A stretch of DNA of 64,000 nt, from NCBI GenBank assembly GCA_963970005.1, contig CAXAMN010021273.1:567825-631824 (forward strand). Direction: 5' to 3'. A program made the position numbers and the translations under genes. The notes under the pieces were generated by a model. That model saw only the letters and a program-made list of their open reading frames with translations. It was not told the DNA's origin and did not search any database. This document shows, piece by piece, positions 34,151-44,439 of this stretch (position 1 is its first letter; each line of letters begins with the position of its first letter). The DNA comes from Durusdinium trenchii. Lineage: Eukaryota > Sar > Dinophyceae > Suessiales > Symbiodiniaceae.

Positions 34151-34469
34151 CTGGTCTGCCTTTAAAGAAGTTGGTAAGTTGATTTCGAACAATATTGCAT
34201 AGGTGCTGACTAGGTGCTGACAGACAGGCAAACCCTCGTTACTCCACTCCACCACTAATAAGGTTGAAGTTGATAAGTTTTAGTTGTTATTCAGAAGCCT
34301 CGATCCTAATAGCAATGGCCTCATTTGCAAAGAGTCAGATTTAATAGCTGGAACCCTGAGGTGAACACCATCTTGGATGGTCTGTGGCTGTTGGAACAGA
34401 TAAATATCAAGTAGTCACGACGTACAGCATCACTTGGTGGGCCTGGCAATCAGAAAAAATATTTGATGT

Positions 34470-34730
34470 TTTTAAGGAAAACTGTGATCTACCAAGTGGC
34501 GAGCGTCGCAAGCCCTTACAACCATCACTACCGCTAGCGATTGCTCTAGTGGGATTTTGATTTCGCTGGAGCACCCTCAAAGTAGCGACGGTCGCAGTCA
34601 CTTGTTGCGAAGGACAGTCTTTTTGAACCAGGTCCAGTGAAATCATGACCCCGCTGTGCGTCTCACTACCGCTAGCGATGGTTCTACCAGACTGCGACCG
34701 TAGCAACCTGGTAGATCACAGCTTTCCGTG
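34470..34730. repeat. Inverted-repeat element with GTGATCTACCA ends
   Basis: Left end GGAAAACTGTGATCTACCAA, right end GGTAGATCACAGCTTTCC, about 250 bases. ACTACCGCTAGCGAT occurs twice inside, near 34530 and 34668. No transposase is encoded, so it is a non-autonomous MITE-like element. Confidence 0.65.
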
Positions 34731-34974
34731 GGGTGGAGTCCAAGCTCCAAAGTGATTGTTATTACTATAAGGTCCTGACTGGTGGGGTCTTTGAAAAGAT
34801 TTTGAGAGATGTGACCCAATTGAATTGGGAATGGTGAGTGTGGTGGAGTGGACTGGACTGGACTGGATTGGAGTAACGAGGGTTTGCCTGTCTGTCAGCA
34901 CCTATGCAGACCAGAAAACTGTCTGTTTTAACAAAAGCCTTGTCACAGAGACACCTCAGGACCCTTGCTTCGCA

Positions 34975-35225
34975 TATCTTCATTTCTGAGGTGGCCTGAA
35001 CATATAGTTTCGGGCAGCGAGCCTCTGGTCCCAGGCCACCTCGAATTTTGGTGCATTGTTTGGCTTTTGCTTCATCTGAATGTGGATGGGAATTATCTAT
35101 GTGTGAAGTCGGTCGGGGGTCGGGGGGGGTGGCCCGAGAAAGGTATACGTAAACTCTTGGAGGTGATGTTTTAGGGATTTTGGAGCGGGTGGTGATGCAA
35201 GAGTGCATTTTTTGCTTTTGCATGG
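34975..35225 (+). repeat. Second copies of the 34.07 kb palindrome and the 33.5 kb direct repeat
   Basis: 34975-35050 repeats the AGGTGGCCTGA palindrome and 35100-35225 repeats the GGTGGCCCG...GTAAACTC unit, in the same orientation as the first copies. In between, AGTAACGAGGGTTTGCCTGTCTGTCAGCACCTA (34872-34905) is the inverse of 34200-34240. Confidence 0.6.
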
Positions 35226-35383
35226 TTACCTATGTGTGGGCAGAACAAGACATGAAGCAGACTTGACACGCGGCCGCAAGCGGCTGCGCGAACTCATTTG
35301 ATTGTTTCGACGCGCAGTTGTCGAGAAAGGGAAGCGCTGGCTTTCGTTTTGCAGCTTCTCAGGTGTTCACTTGTTTGCACCTA

Positions 35384-35934
35384 AGGCGACTTGCTTTACT
35401 TCGCATCAATTCGCCAGACCAATTCTCTTGAACCAAGCGGGACCAGCGCTACCCGTGGCACCCGGTCTGCGCTCAGCACCGGTTCTGGTGACATCGGTCC
35501 CTGCAGTACCGGTCTCAGCGGTCTCGGCGGTCTCGGTCCCGGCAGCACGACCGGGGAGCCGATCGAACGCGAGCGGCGCTCCCGGCGCTCCCGTCGTCGT
35601 GCCCTCAAGCCCCAGCATCACGCCCGTGTCGACGGAGTATGTGCCACGAGCGGTCTCACCGTCTGAGTCGAACAGAGAGGAAGCAAGGCCGGAGCCGAAG
35701 CCTGGCCCTTTGGAGCCGAAGCCTGGCCCTTTGGAGCTTCCAGTGGAAGCGGAGGAGACAAGTCAGAGTGTCTTGGCTGAGTTGATCTGTCCGATCTTGC
35801 AGTCGTTGGATTTGTTTTGCTATGTTGGTGGTGAGGAATCATTCGTTGCAGGGGGCATCAGTTTTCTTTTTGGTCGCTGCTCAGAGAGGTACCGGAGTCG
35901 GTGCAAGCTACATCAATCAAGGGATGTGTCATAA
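35384..35934 (+). CDS. Pro/Ser/Ala-rich low-complexity protein exon
   Basis: A long open frame (to TAA at 35932-35934) after ACCTAAG. Residues run through a Pro/Val/Ser-rich linker (SAPVLVTSVPAVPVSAVSAV), a Ser/Pro tract (PSSPSITPVSTEYVPRAVSP) and an acidic repeat in which EPKPGPLE occurs twice in tandem (a 21-base duplication, GAGCCGAAGCCTGGCCCTTTG). It ends with EETSQSVLAELICPILQSLD and a less coding-like tail. Composition and strong third-position GC favour real coding. The tail after QSLD may be intron. It is probably a disordered linker of a larger protein; the family is unknown. Confidence 0.45.
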
Positions 35935-35943
35935 TGTGTCCAA

Positions 35944-36277
35944 AGTTTTTGCATCCCCGTTGCTACTGGCTATCTAAAATGAGCGTGTTCGACCACGAAG
36001 AAACATGTTCTCTGACTCATTTAGGTTTAATCCAGGTTATCTAAATTTATCTAAAATGGGTCTAAAGTAAAATGTTTGGCAGCGACAGATTTGCGAACTT
36101 GTCAAATTAGCAAGTTTGGATAACACATGTTTTTTCAATTTGGTGTTTTTTTTGCACTTTTTAGATATAATTATTTGTGCAGACCTTTGGGTGTGAACAG
36201 TCATTTTAGATAAGCAATTTTTGGATAAAATGGGGAGTGAACCTCACTATCCGGTAGCGACGGGGATGTTTTTGCAA
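35944..36277. repeat. MITE-like element with about 28-base terminal inverted repeats
   Basis: Left AGTTTTTGCATCCCCGTTGC, then TACTGGCTATC. Right end reads, in complement, CTTGCAAAAACATCCCCGTC, then GCTACCGGATAG. The interior is AT-rich with several ATCTAAAAT phrases. No protein is encoded. Confidence 0.65.
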
Positions 36278-36463
36278 GCTCAACATAGACCTCTCATACT
36301 TTTTATTCAATAAAGGCAATTACATTGTGCCACGGGGAATGGCACGAGGTCTCATGCACCACCCTCTTTTCTGTACCAGCTTGGTTTTTCGCAAGCAGGT
36401 GCTCCGTTGAGGGTTCGGCGTTTTTTGTGGACGAATCGGAAGGCCTAACCATGGACTGGTTGA

Positions 36464-36667
36464 GGCCGGCTTCGAAGCTCGTCTTGGGAACGATGTCGGA
36501 CTCCTACACCTGAGCAACAGATGGTCCCCAGGGTGAGAGAACCCCCAATCACAACCTCTAGTCTAAGGTCTTGCGAAAGCGAACCTAGCCGCTCACGTCT
36601 CTTCGGGTCTGGACGATTCATTGAGATGCTCGGCGAGGTCATTGATAAGAGAGGAGTTGTTTGTGTA
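36464..36667 (+). CDS. Candidate exon, Arg/Ser-rich, unrecognised
   Basis: A frame open from just after TGA 36461-36463 to TAA 36665-36667, 67 codons: RLRSSWERCRTPTPEQQMVP, then RVREPPITTSSLRSCESEPS, then RSRLFGSGRFIEMLGEVIDK. An ATG at 36521 could start a 48-residue product, but an internal exon is more likely. Strong coding character with Ser/Arg/Glu mixing and a final amphipathic helix. The family is not recognised. Confidence 0.45.
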
Positions 36668-37106
36668 AAATAGCTGGACTTGGGAGAGTTCTAACATCTA
36701 TTCGACACCTTGTGCTGCCCCACTTGCTTCGAACAGGAAGAAGTGAAAGCTCCTATATCCCAGTCCTTCATCTGTCCTGTGCAATAGAAAGGTGCTTAGT
36801 TGAGGAGTTTGTTGCACCCAGCAATTGTTCATTCCATCAATTTGCAGTCGATCTAAGATCCACCTCCAATCTGTAGTGCACATTTCATCATAATACATTA
36901 TACAGACCTCCCAAAGATAGAACAGTAGATTCCCACTTTAAATCTATTGGACACCGTGCCGCTATCTATTGGGGGATCACTCTACTTCACGCCAACGCTG
37001 GTTAAGTGGATCCGCCAGCCTATTCTTATCTCGTACATGATCCTTCCACACTAAGCCTCCGTTGAATGATCCTTCCACCCACACGATGGTCTTTACTGGA
37101 CATCAT

Positions 37107-37197
37107 CTGACTGGTGCTTAGTAGGGAATAAGGGAATGAGCCACCAATAGAGATTCTATTGGATCCATTCCCTCATTCCCTGCTAAGCACCAGTCAG
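37107..37197. repeat. MITE-like element, family B copy 1
   Basis: A near-perfect 90-base palindrome: CTGACTGGTGCTTAGTAGGG, then AATAAGGGAATG, mirrored by CATTCCCTCATTCCCTGCTA, then AGCACCAGTCAG. The second copy is at 63324-63416. Confidence 0.8.
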
Positions 37198-37390
37198 TCA
37201 TCGCTGCAAAAAGTCTTGGCTTCCCCAGAGAGCCACACACGTTCGGAACAGCAGTTCCTGTGCCACACACCGACCAGGCGGTTGTGGCAAAGGGATCTTT
37301 GGGCGCCCGGGCCCCACAAAAACATCCAAATCCCCACACATCCCCACACTCACACTCAAACTTTGGACTTTTCCATACTTGTCCTAAGGC

Positions 37391-37672
37391 TTTGCCAGTC
37401 GAAGCCGCTCACCTCGTGCTTCGATGATCCCGCCGCCACTGCGGCCGGTGCCCACCATCTTGGGCCGAGCGCCCAGCGGCGACTCGCGCCGCGACTGGCG
37501 CGTCCCGCGTCACGTCGACCCTGCGGCCGTCTCGCCGAAAGCGCCCACGGAGCCTGTGGCGGTTTCGGATGCAAGGAGTAGCTCGGTTCTTGCGGAGAAG
37601 AATGGGTGGGTGAGGTGGGGTGAATCCTCGAAACTGGGGAAGAGTCGTGACGCGGTCGTTGTTTCCTGGTGA
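37391..37672 (+). CDS. Candidate exon, Arg/Pro-rich, unrecognised
   Basis: After TCCTAAG the frame gives SRSRSPRASMIPPPLRPVPT, then ILGRAPSGDSRRDWRVPRHV, then DPAAVSPKAPTEPVAVSDAR and ends TGA at 37670-37672. GC-rich with coding-type third positions. A competing frame also is open but reads as random. It resembles disordered regulatory regions. No family is recognised. Confidence 0.4.
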   Translation, partial: FASRSRSPRASMIPPPLRPVPTILGRAPSGDSRRDWRVPRHVDPAAVSPKAPTEPVAVSDARSSSVLAEKNGWVRWGESSKLGKSRDAVVVSW

Positions 37673-38108
37673 TTTTAAATCCTAAGGTATAGAGGAGCTG
37701 AAGAAGGAGCTGAAGCGAAGAGGTTTGGACTCTTTGTAGCTCGGCCATGCGATTGGTTGGATTTGTTTTGTGCGCAGAGTTGTTCCTTCCCAGTGACCGA
37801 ACTGTGGAGTCAGCAAGTGAGCGAACTTACAGGCCTGTTTGTGACCTCAAATCAGGGGATCTCGGATCAAGTGCGGTCAATTGGTGGAACCATATGTCAA
37901 TATTCCACACATGGAGTATCCTTTTAGATCCTGGATCTCGGATTTTGGACCCTGGGTCGGTGCCCTTCCAGTCTGCAGCAGTCTGCAGCCGTCAAACGGG
38001 TAGGAATGACTCCCACTGTAGATATGTATGACCCGGTGCTGTGGATGCCTCCCGAATTTCCACCTGTGGCTCCAACTGATATGAATCATGTTTTGAGATG
38101 TTTGAGTG

Positions 38109-38205
38109 CCCCTAGGGCTCCAAGTACCTCCTCAGAAGGTATTTGGACCCTCTAACCCCCCCCCCAAAACACCTTCGAAACGAAGGTACGACTGGAGCCC
38201 TAGGG
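38109..38205. repeat. Inverted-repeat element
   Basis: CCTAGGGCTCCAAGTACCTC and its mirror ACTGGAGCCCTAGG enclose a C-rich centre. Related text (CCTTCTGAGGATCTGGTTGGAGCCCTACT) occurs at 29910-29940. Non-coding. Confidence 0.6.
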
Positions 38206-38315
38206 TGCATGTTTGAGTGCATTCGGCCTTCGGATCGGATCTGATCATCATTCGCTGGAAACTCACCGACCTCAGAGCCTCACAGACCATTCTCGGCTGC
38301 TTGCATATGTTAACC

Positions 38316-38414
38316 CTATAGGGATCCAGTCGTACCGAACCTCAGAATAAGGTACGTACCTACATAACAGTGTCTCCAATCACCGTACCTGATAAGGTAC
38401 TTGGATCCCATAGG
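38316..38414. repeat. Inverted-repeat element, family C copy 1
   Basis: CTATAGGGATCC and GGATCCCATAG form the ends. The centre has ACAGTGTCTCCAATCACCGT, flanked by mirrored GGTAC motifs. Related to 63521-63626 (GGATCCAGTCGTACCGAACC). These GTACCGAACCTCAGG elements are common in Symbiodinium sequence as I know it. Confidence 0.65.
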
Positions 38415-38682
38415 GTAATGATGCAACTGAGGTTTTGTTTCTCGCAGGAAGACTTGTTGCGGCGGCTGCAAGAGGACATGATCGGCGGCCGATAAAAGGA
38501 ACACGATCATAACGGAGCAGATGCCTATGTTCATGTTGGACAGATCCATAGTATCACCCTTAATGAGACTTAGTTGAGCTGTTTTGTGTACGTTTGTGTG
38601 TGTATGCTAGCTACATGTTATTTGTGTCCTTGCATGTCCCTAAGAGAACTTGCTGCAGCATGACTGAACCTGCGGACATCAG

Positions 38683-38826
38683 GGCAACAAGAGTGTACGC
38701 TTCAAGGCATCTGCGGTTGACCACTCTTACAAGACAGACTTGGACGTACCCGGCTGCTATGCTGCGTTCCGCATGGTCCAGCGTGCGCGGCCAAAATGGT
38801 CCGGCTGCGATCATCCGGAGAGCCAG
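38683..38826 (+). CDS. Coding exon of an unrecognised gene
   Basis: 48 codons in phase 0 between GACATCAG and CCAG|GTCATG. It encodes GNKSVRFKASAVDHSYKTDL, then DVPGCYAAFRMVQRARPKWS, then GCDHPESQ. Good acceptor and donor, no start codon, balanced composition with Trp, Cys and charged residues: one of the most convincing unassigned exons here. The family is not recognised. Confidence 0.5.
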
Positions 38827-39066
38827 GTCATGTAGGGACTTTCAACTCACACAGACCTCAATTGGTAGGGTCCACCAAGGCACCAGCTGCGAAGCTTGAC
38901 GTTTCTTCATATGACAGGATGCAGAACGAAGATCGACTAGGTTATCAGTCACGTTCGACGGGGTGCGATCCGAAGTCGGGGTGCCCATGACCCACTAGAT
39001 GGGACTAAACACCACACCGTCTTGTGACCCCTGGAGGTTATCAGTTACAGTATTTCTTTTTGCCAG

Positions 39067-39181
39067 GGTTCCAGTTCAAAATGCCGAGCCCGCGGCGCGC
39101 GACGAGCCTGCAACGGTCGCGGGGGGTGTGGTGCTAAAAGATGTCTGGTTTGATGTTGGCCTACGCTTTCCGTCCACATTG
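39067..39181 (+). CDS. Candidate exon, unrecognised
   Basis: Between TTTTTGCCAG and ACATTG|GTTTCA. It encodes VPVQNAEPAARDEPATVAGG, then VVLKDVWFDVGLRFPSTL. Polypyrimidine-rich acceptor and coding-like composition. Possibly part of the same gene as 38683-38826, but the junction phases require another exon between them. Confidence 0.45.
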
Positions 39182-39501
39182 GTTTCATTATTTCGCCGTC
39201 TAGGTCCGGGTCCGCGGCTCTCCTGATTGGTGCTGGGTGACCCTGAACAAATTCATCGAGAGAAGAAGGATTGAAGCTCAAGGGCTTCGCTCCGAACAGA
39301 GCCGTCAGCCTCCTCATGGCTCCTCAACCTGTCAGGCTGCCCTCAGGCTTTGTCCATATGGGTCTCCAGCAGGACACCACAAGGACCCACAAGGGGGTTG
39401 TTCATAGACACACATTGGATCTTTTCTCGACCAACAACCTGCTTGCAGTCCTGCATGCTCCCCTTGGGGCGCACGGGTCCCCTTTGGGCGTTGCTTGGCA
39501 G

Positions 39502-39601
39502 GCCCAAGCAGCAGACGCCAGGTGCCGGGGGACCGCGCGGACGTCTCCGGGAGTGGCCCCAGGGCGGGCTGCGCAGCGAGACGAGTGTTCTTTCGGATTG
39601 A
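39502..39601 (+). CDS. Candidate terminal exon, unrecognised
   Basis: After GCTTGGCAG the frame gives PKQQTPGAGGPRGRLREWPQ, then GGLRSETSVLSD and TGA at 39599-39601. GC-rich. Another frame is open to 39618. Function unknown. Confidence 0.35.
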
Positions 39602-41030
39602 GCGGCCGAGGCCATTGAGCCATGTGTATGCATGTCAGTGTGTGGAGGCCATGAGCGCAGGGATTCTGGAACAGTTGCGGAAAAAAAACGACATCCAAGT
39701 GATTTCCTCATGAAACATCGAGACGAATCGACGTGTATGACACTACGAACCGAACCCAGACTATATAATATACATACCTGTAATTTGGAGGTGCTCCACT
39801 ACGTAGACGACGACTCGGTCGTGACTTCCTTGACGATGGTTCCTGACGGAGTCGAGTGAATCGGACAGGAGTCCGAACCTGCATGTACAGCCTGCTGTGA
39901 GGTGCTAGGGTCGGAGAATTGGTATCTTAGTATCTTCATTATTCAACCTTTACTTGGGATGATTGAACCATATCGAACCCACTGTCTGATATGTTTCAAA
40001 TGAGTTGAAAGCACCAGCCTGTGGGATGTTCGACTTCGGATATGCTTCAGCAGTGTCACTGTAGCATATCCGATAGTCAGACATCTCAACCCGCGAACGT
40101 CAAACAACAATATATAAAGCTCCATTCCAGTCACAAAGGGGTGCCGAACTTGGAGGATAAGGGTGCCCATTATCCACTCACTGGATGGGACTAAAAACCA
40201 CCCCGTCTTGTGACTCCGGTTTTTGCCTCACTGCCATTACCTGGGCCAATTCAATGTGGTCCCCGAGAGTCCGCGCCCAGAGTCCGTTGGGGATGTAGGC
40301 AACAAGTGGGTGTAGCAAATCAACTGAAAACCGCAGCCTGGTGGTAGTGAAGACTCAAAATTCAAGAAAAAAGACAGTATATCAGTATATCATGTTATCG
40401 TCTATAAGATTCTAGATCAGTGGACATTTATCCGGGGTGGTATAGACCCAGACACTCCATGTATAAGATAAATCAGTATTTACAATTATTACCTACATTG
40501 ACCCCCCCAAAACCACTCCAATGTCGGCAAATACTTCAGTCCCATGGGATTCGTTATGGATTCATGGATTTATGATGTTCAATGTTGTGCACTGTGGGCA
40601 TGCCACACTTCGCCGCGCCAGTAGCGGCCTGATTGTTCATGTGACAGGCGAAGAAGCCGAGCCACATAGCCCTGAGGTCGGGCACGGCACGGGTTTGGTC
40701 CGGGGTGGACATGAGACGCATCGCCACACACACTCCCGGCAATGCATCTAAACCTTTGTCATACTTTGTTCCATATTTCCCTGAATTGTTTTAAGGGTTT
40801 CCTGTATACAGTTTCCCTAAAACCAATTCATTGAATATGTCTTAGTAACATTGTTGGACTCGCCACACGGCACCGGTCAAAGAAGTCAGATCTGGGTCGT
40901 CGATCTGCGAGCGGTTGCAGGACTCCTTTTGAAGTGAGCAAAGCAGTAGGACATTCTTTTGAAACACCTGGGATTAGCGGGAGGAAGGAGGTGGTGTGGG
41001 GGTGGTGTGGCTCGTCCCATCCACTCACAG

Positions 41031-41272
41031 TGGATGCTGGGCACCCCGACTTCCAAGTTCGGGACCGTACCCCGACATGGGAACTGCTGGTCAAGATCGT
41101 TTTTGGGCGGGGAAGGCTCCTTGAAGATGCTTTCGAAAACAACTACCATGGAAATCCGACACCGACACCGGACGTGTGGAAATCCATGGCTTCTGGAGTT
41201 CATGCTCAATGCACTTCTGGAAGCGTGGGACAGGCAACCAAGCCGCTGCGACATTTGGAGCAACAGTTGCAG
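41031..41272 (+). CDS. Exon 1 of an unrecognised five-exon gene (41-43 kb)
   Basis: Follows CACTCACAG and ends TTGCAG|GTGCCG in phase 0. It encodes DAGHPDFQVRDRTPTWELLV, then KIVFGRGRLLEDAFENNYHG, then NPTPTPDVWKSMASGVHAQC and a helical end RHLEQQLQ. The next exon starts in the matching phase. An overlapping frame (LLEFMLNALLEAWDRQPS) is shorter and judged a shadow. The product looks soluble. I know no family match. Confidence 0.5.
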
Positions 41273-41418
41273 GTGCCGGTTTTTCAGTTTTCATGAGTCT
41301 TTGGGTAAGTAGACCCTTGCTTTCGACATTATGAAGAGAAGAATTGACCAGGTTTTGTAGCAGTCCCAAGTCAAACAACATGTTTGAATTATCATTGATG
41401 GTTGGAATCCTACGGTAG

Positions 41419-41639
41419 GGCTGGTATAGTGTTAGGCTCCATTGCTTTGCAGTTGACCATATTGGCAACTGGTGGGTTCTTCATGCAAAACGTGGGGTGG
41501 ATCTACCGGATGACCAGTGGAAATTCCATGAAACCAATCCCCTCAGCTCATGGGAGTCGGACGCTGGTACTACGAGTTTCAGATCGGAGTGCTATGGAGG
41601 AAGGAGTTGGGTGCCCCGACCGTCACATCGATTCACCTG
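41419..41639 (+). CDS. Exon 2 of the 41-43 kb gene
   Basis: After TACGGTAG, in phase 0 with the previous exon across a 146-base intron. It encodes GWYSVRLHCFAVDHIGNWWV, then LHAKRGVDLPDDQWKFHETN, then PLSSWESDAGTTSFRSECYG and ends ACCTG|GTATGG. Rich in Trp, His and Asp; the WKFHETNPLSSW segment is distinctive. No known domain is recognised. Confidence 0.5.
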
Positions 41640-42346
41640 GTATGGGACGAGCCACACCACTCTGACATGTGACCCCTATAGGCCTTGGGTGTGTATTTGA
41701 GATCCAGGAGAACCCTTTTCTGGCCCCTCTTGGCCGTGGTTGGGTTTGTTTGGGGGTCGTCCTATTCCCGTTTCCTTGACCGATCCTATGGGTCTTTGGT
41801 TAGATGCCATTCGAGGGGACCATGCATCCACAAGGAGGATTGGCAGGATGGATTATATCCATCATCCAGTCGATTCACCATCAGTTCCATGAGGACTTTC
41901 CAGATGTTAGAGAGACTGATCACGAGGACCCACAGATCTGGGTATATAGTATATGCTAGTACATATATATATATATATATATGTGTCCTGTTTTTTGTAT
42001 TGCTGGATAGATATCCACAAATAGCGTTTGCATGATGTTGCTGCAACTCATCACCAACTGAAATAGATCAACAAATGAGCAATCCAAGGCTGCGGAGGTA
42101 CTTGCTCTGGTATTTACAGCGAGAAATTATGGATCCAGGTATTGCAGGAACTCATGGCCCAAAGCTCCTGCGGTTGGGGTGGTTTCGGATGCTCTTACTG
42201 TCCTCGCAGTCTCCTGTTGGATGGTTAGTTGGATATGGTTATGAAGGTGCTGGATACCAAGTGTTCCCTCCCTGATACCAAGTGCATCCTCAACCATCAA
42301 CATGCTAATCCCTACCTGTGCCAACTACGCCCTGATGCTTTTCCAG

Positions 42347-42557
42347 AAAGCCTCCCCCCGAGGGTATCCACCATCCCCGCGGGGGGCGAGACCAGAAGAC
42401 CTGCAGGAACTGGAAGACCTCTTGCGGCAGCCCGGAGCGCGAGAGGCCGCCGCCGAGGCCGCAGCCCACGCAGTGGCGCCTGCGGCGCCGCCCGCGGAGC
42501 TGCCGGCGGAGACGGAGACGGAGGAGGGCCACGGAGCGTGGAGGGAGGTGAAGGGAG
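42347..42557 (+). CDS. Exon 3 of the 41-43 kb gene, Ala/Glu-rich helix
   Basis: After GCTTTTCCAG. It reads KASPRGYPPSPRGARPEDLQ, then ELEDLLRQPGAREAAAEAAA, then HAVAPAAPPAELPAETETEE. Very GC-rich; a Pro-rich start, an acidic helix and a low-complexity Ala/Glu tail. Two GT donors are possible near the end (42548 and 42558). Phase with exon 2 is not compatible without a further small exon. Confidence 0.5.
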
Positions 42558-42868
42558 GTGGGTGACGGCAGATGGGAGCCATTTGTTGGAAGACAGAAGA
42601 AGGATCGAGATTCGTTCGATTCGGAAAGAATGATCATGTTCATTCTTGTTAAATGAATTTAAATGGAGCATCCAGGATCATCATAGCAATGAGGTCATGC
42701 GTTTAAATTGTATGATATATTATATATCATTATGACATGCTTGATTTAGTAAGGTTTGCGAGCCTTGTCGGATGCAGCTGTGACTGCCCACACTCCCAGC
42801 GGGGTCTAGTTGATTTTGTGTATGATACCATTCTTGTTTGAGATATTTATAGTCATATATAAGTCATT

Positions 42869-42946
42869 CCTGGAACCCCAAACAACCAGAAAGAAATGGA
42901 TGTTTCCCCAAACACCCATTTGTTTCTAGTTGTTTGGGGTTCCAGG
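42869..42946. repeat. Hairpin element with 24-base arms
   Basis: CCTGGAACCCCAAACAACCA, then GAAA, mirrored by TTTCTAGTTGTTTGGGGTTC, then CAGG. It lies in an intron of the 41-43 kb gene. No coding content. Confidence 0.75.
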
Positions 42947-43000
42947 TTAGTCCTAGTCTCACTTTTGCAATAGGAAAAAAAAGACCGTCACTTGCGAGAG

Positions 43001-43182
43001 GTGAAACATATGGACGATATCGGAACACTTCTCAGGAGTCCAGCGACGACGAGGCTGCACCCGTGGGGGTGGAATGGCTAGAGTCGACATGTGGCTGGGG
43101 ATCAACTTATGTCAATTCCAAAGATCTGAAAATGATCGCCATGAACAAAGTGGTGGTTCCAGGGTTGAAGAAGATCGCCCCA
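43001..43182 (+). CDS. Exon 4 of the 41-43 kb gene
   Basis: Encodes GETYGRYRNTSQESSDDEAA, then PVGVEWLESTCGWGSTYVNS, then KDLKMIAMNKVVVPGLKKIA, then P. It starts after CTTGCGAGAG and ends CCCCA|GTAGCG in phase 0, joining 43283 after a 100-base intron. The frame itself stays open to a TGA at 43231-43233, so this could alternatively be a terminal exon. Confidence 0.5.
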
Positions 43183-43282
43183 GTAGCGAAAAGTGACTTC
43201 ATGTATCGATCCACTGAAACCCTTTTGCTTTGATACCAACCCGCTTCGCCATCCCAATGGCAGATGACCACCTGCCATGCAG

Positions 43283-43414
43283 AATTTGTTCTTGGACATT
43301 GTTTTGAAAGGAACCTTGAAGCCGAGGGACCCTGCTTTTGGACCATTGGAGTGGGGGAAACCTGCGTATAGTGAGTCTTTCTCAGCGAGGGAACCACGTG
43401 CGCGTCCAGCATAG
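43283..43414 (+). CDS. Terminal exon of the 41-43 kb gene
   Basis: After CCATGCAG in phase 0: NLFLDIVLKGTLKPRDPAFG, then PLEWGKPAYSESFSAREPRA, then RPA and TAG at 43412-43414. Strong coding character. Confidence 0.5.
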   Translation, partial: NLFLDIVLKGTLKPRDPAFGPLEWGKPAYSESFSAREPRARPA

Positions 43415-43578
43415 CAAGAAACCTCAGGATCGAACCACCATTCGATTATATATATGAGGAATTTGGATGAATTTGGATCATGAAGTGCTCACCACAGGTT
43501 TGTCTTTAATGAATACACTGGCCCACTGGACAGACGACATCTTGAGTTCCTCCCGCAGTCCTGCACTGTGGTCATCAG

Positions 43579-43701
43579 AATCTGACTCGATCCGACTCGG
43601 ATGAGAAGTCGTTTGGAAAGGCAGCGGAGGGGCTGCTGAAGCTGACGCTGGGTCGAGGTGCCGGGGTCGAGTTCAGCCGGACTAACTGGGTGGTTTCGTA
43701 A
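43579..43701 (+). CDS. Candidate terminal exon, unrecognised
   Basis: After GTCATCAG: NLTRSDSDEKSFGKAAEGLL, then KLTLGRGAGVEFSRTNWVVS and TAA at 43699-43701. Good composition and acceptor. It lies 165 bases after the end of the 41-43 kb gene, so it may be an alternative end of that gene or a new one. Confidence 0.4.
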   Translation, partial: NLTRSDSDEKSFGKAAEGLLKLTLGRGAGVEFSRTNWVVS

Positions 43702-43941
43702 CCCTGCCCTGCAGAATTTGCCCTGCAGAAACCTGCCCTTGACCATCCCTGACCCCCCTCCAAGTGCTGTGAAGAAGGGATAAGAGGGGGACATTGAATC
43801 ACATTGACACGTTTCCCGCTGAAATGTGCTGAACGTGTCAACCTGAAAGACCTGTTGGAGAAGTGGTGTGGAAAAAAGACACAAAACAACATGTGAGGAA
43901 AACAGGCCGGGTTTCTGGTCCCATGTCGCAGAAGTCGCTCC

Positions 43942-44094
43942 CACGTCGCAGAAGTCGCTCCCAAGGCACCTTGGACGTGTCCCTTCATCTTCGCGCAGCA
44001 GCTGGTGGAGGCCATCGCAGCTGAGGATCGCAGTGTTCCAGCTCGAAACACGGTCTGGAATGACACCTGCGGAGACTATAGACTGTTTTTATAG
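43942..44094 (+). CDS. Candidate exon, unrecognised
   Basis: A 20-base unit (GTCGCAGAAGTCGCTCCCAC) is duplicated in tandem at 43925-43965. After it the frame reads VAPKAPWTCPFIFAQQLVEA, then IAAEDRSVPARNTVWNDTCG, then DYR and reaches TAG at 44092-44094. Coding-like. It ends about 350 bases before the first methyltransferase exon and could belong to that gene, but no family motif is present. Confidence 0.4.
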   Translation, partial: HVAEVAPKAPWTCPFIFAQQLVEAIAAEDRSVPARNTVWNDTCGDYRLFL

Positions 44095-44379
44095 CTAGCA
44101 AGAGCAGTTCTATTCTTTTTCTGAAGATGTACCACTCAGTAATCTTAATCCGTTGATAAGCTTTGCCACCAGTACTGGGTTGTGGGCACTTGATCCAAAA
44201 CCCGTTGATTAGAAGTATACACATAATAACTAAAATTAAGAAACATGGTTATGTTGTGTTTCATTGCCAGCTTTGACGCGGCAGGTGCGACAACCCACAG
44301 TGCTTTGATCTTGGATCTTGCGAACGCAACACTAAAAAAGAAACAATCTATTTGCACCATATCCACCAGCACCTTCATG

Positions 44380-44429
44380 TCGGGGTCACCTGGCTGGCTT
44401 CGCCCCAGCCCACTACGTACAGGGATGTC
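44380..44429 (+). repeat. 50-base repeat, copy 1, next to an exon
   Basis: TCGGGGTCACCTGGCTGGCT, then TCGCCCCAGCCCACTACGTA, then CAGGGAT. The second copy is at 46558-46608 in the same orientation with about two differences. Copy 1 ends ten bases before the first methyltransferase exon. Confidence 0.7.
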
Positions 44430-44439
44430 CGGCCGTTAG

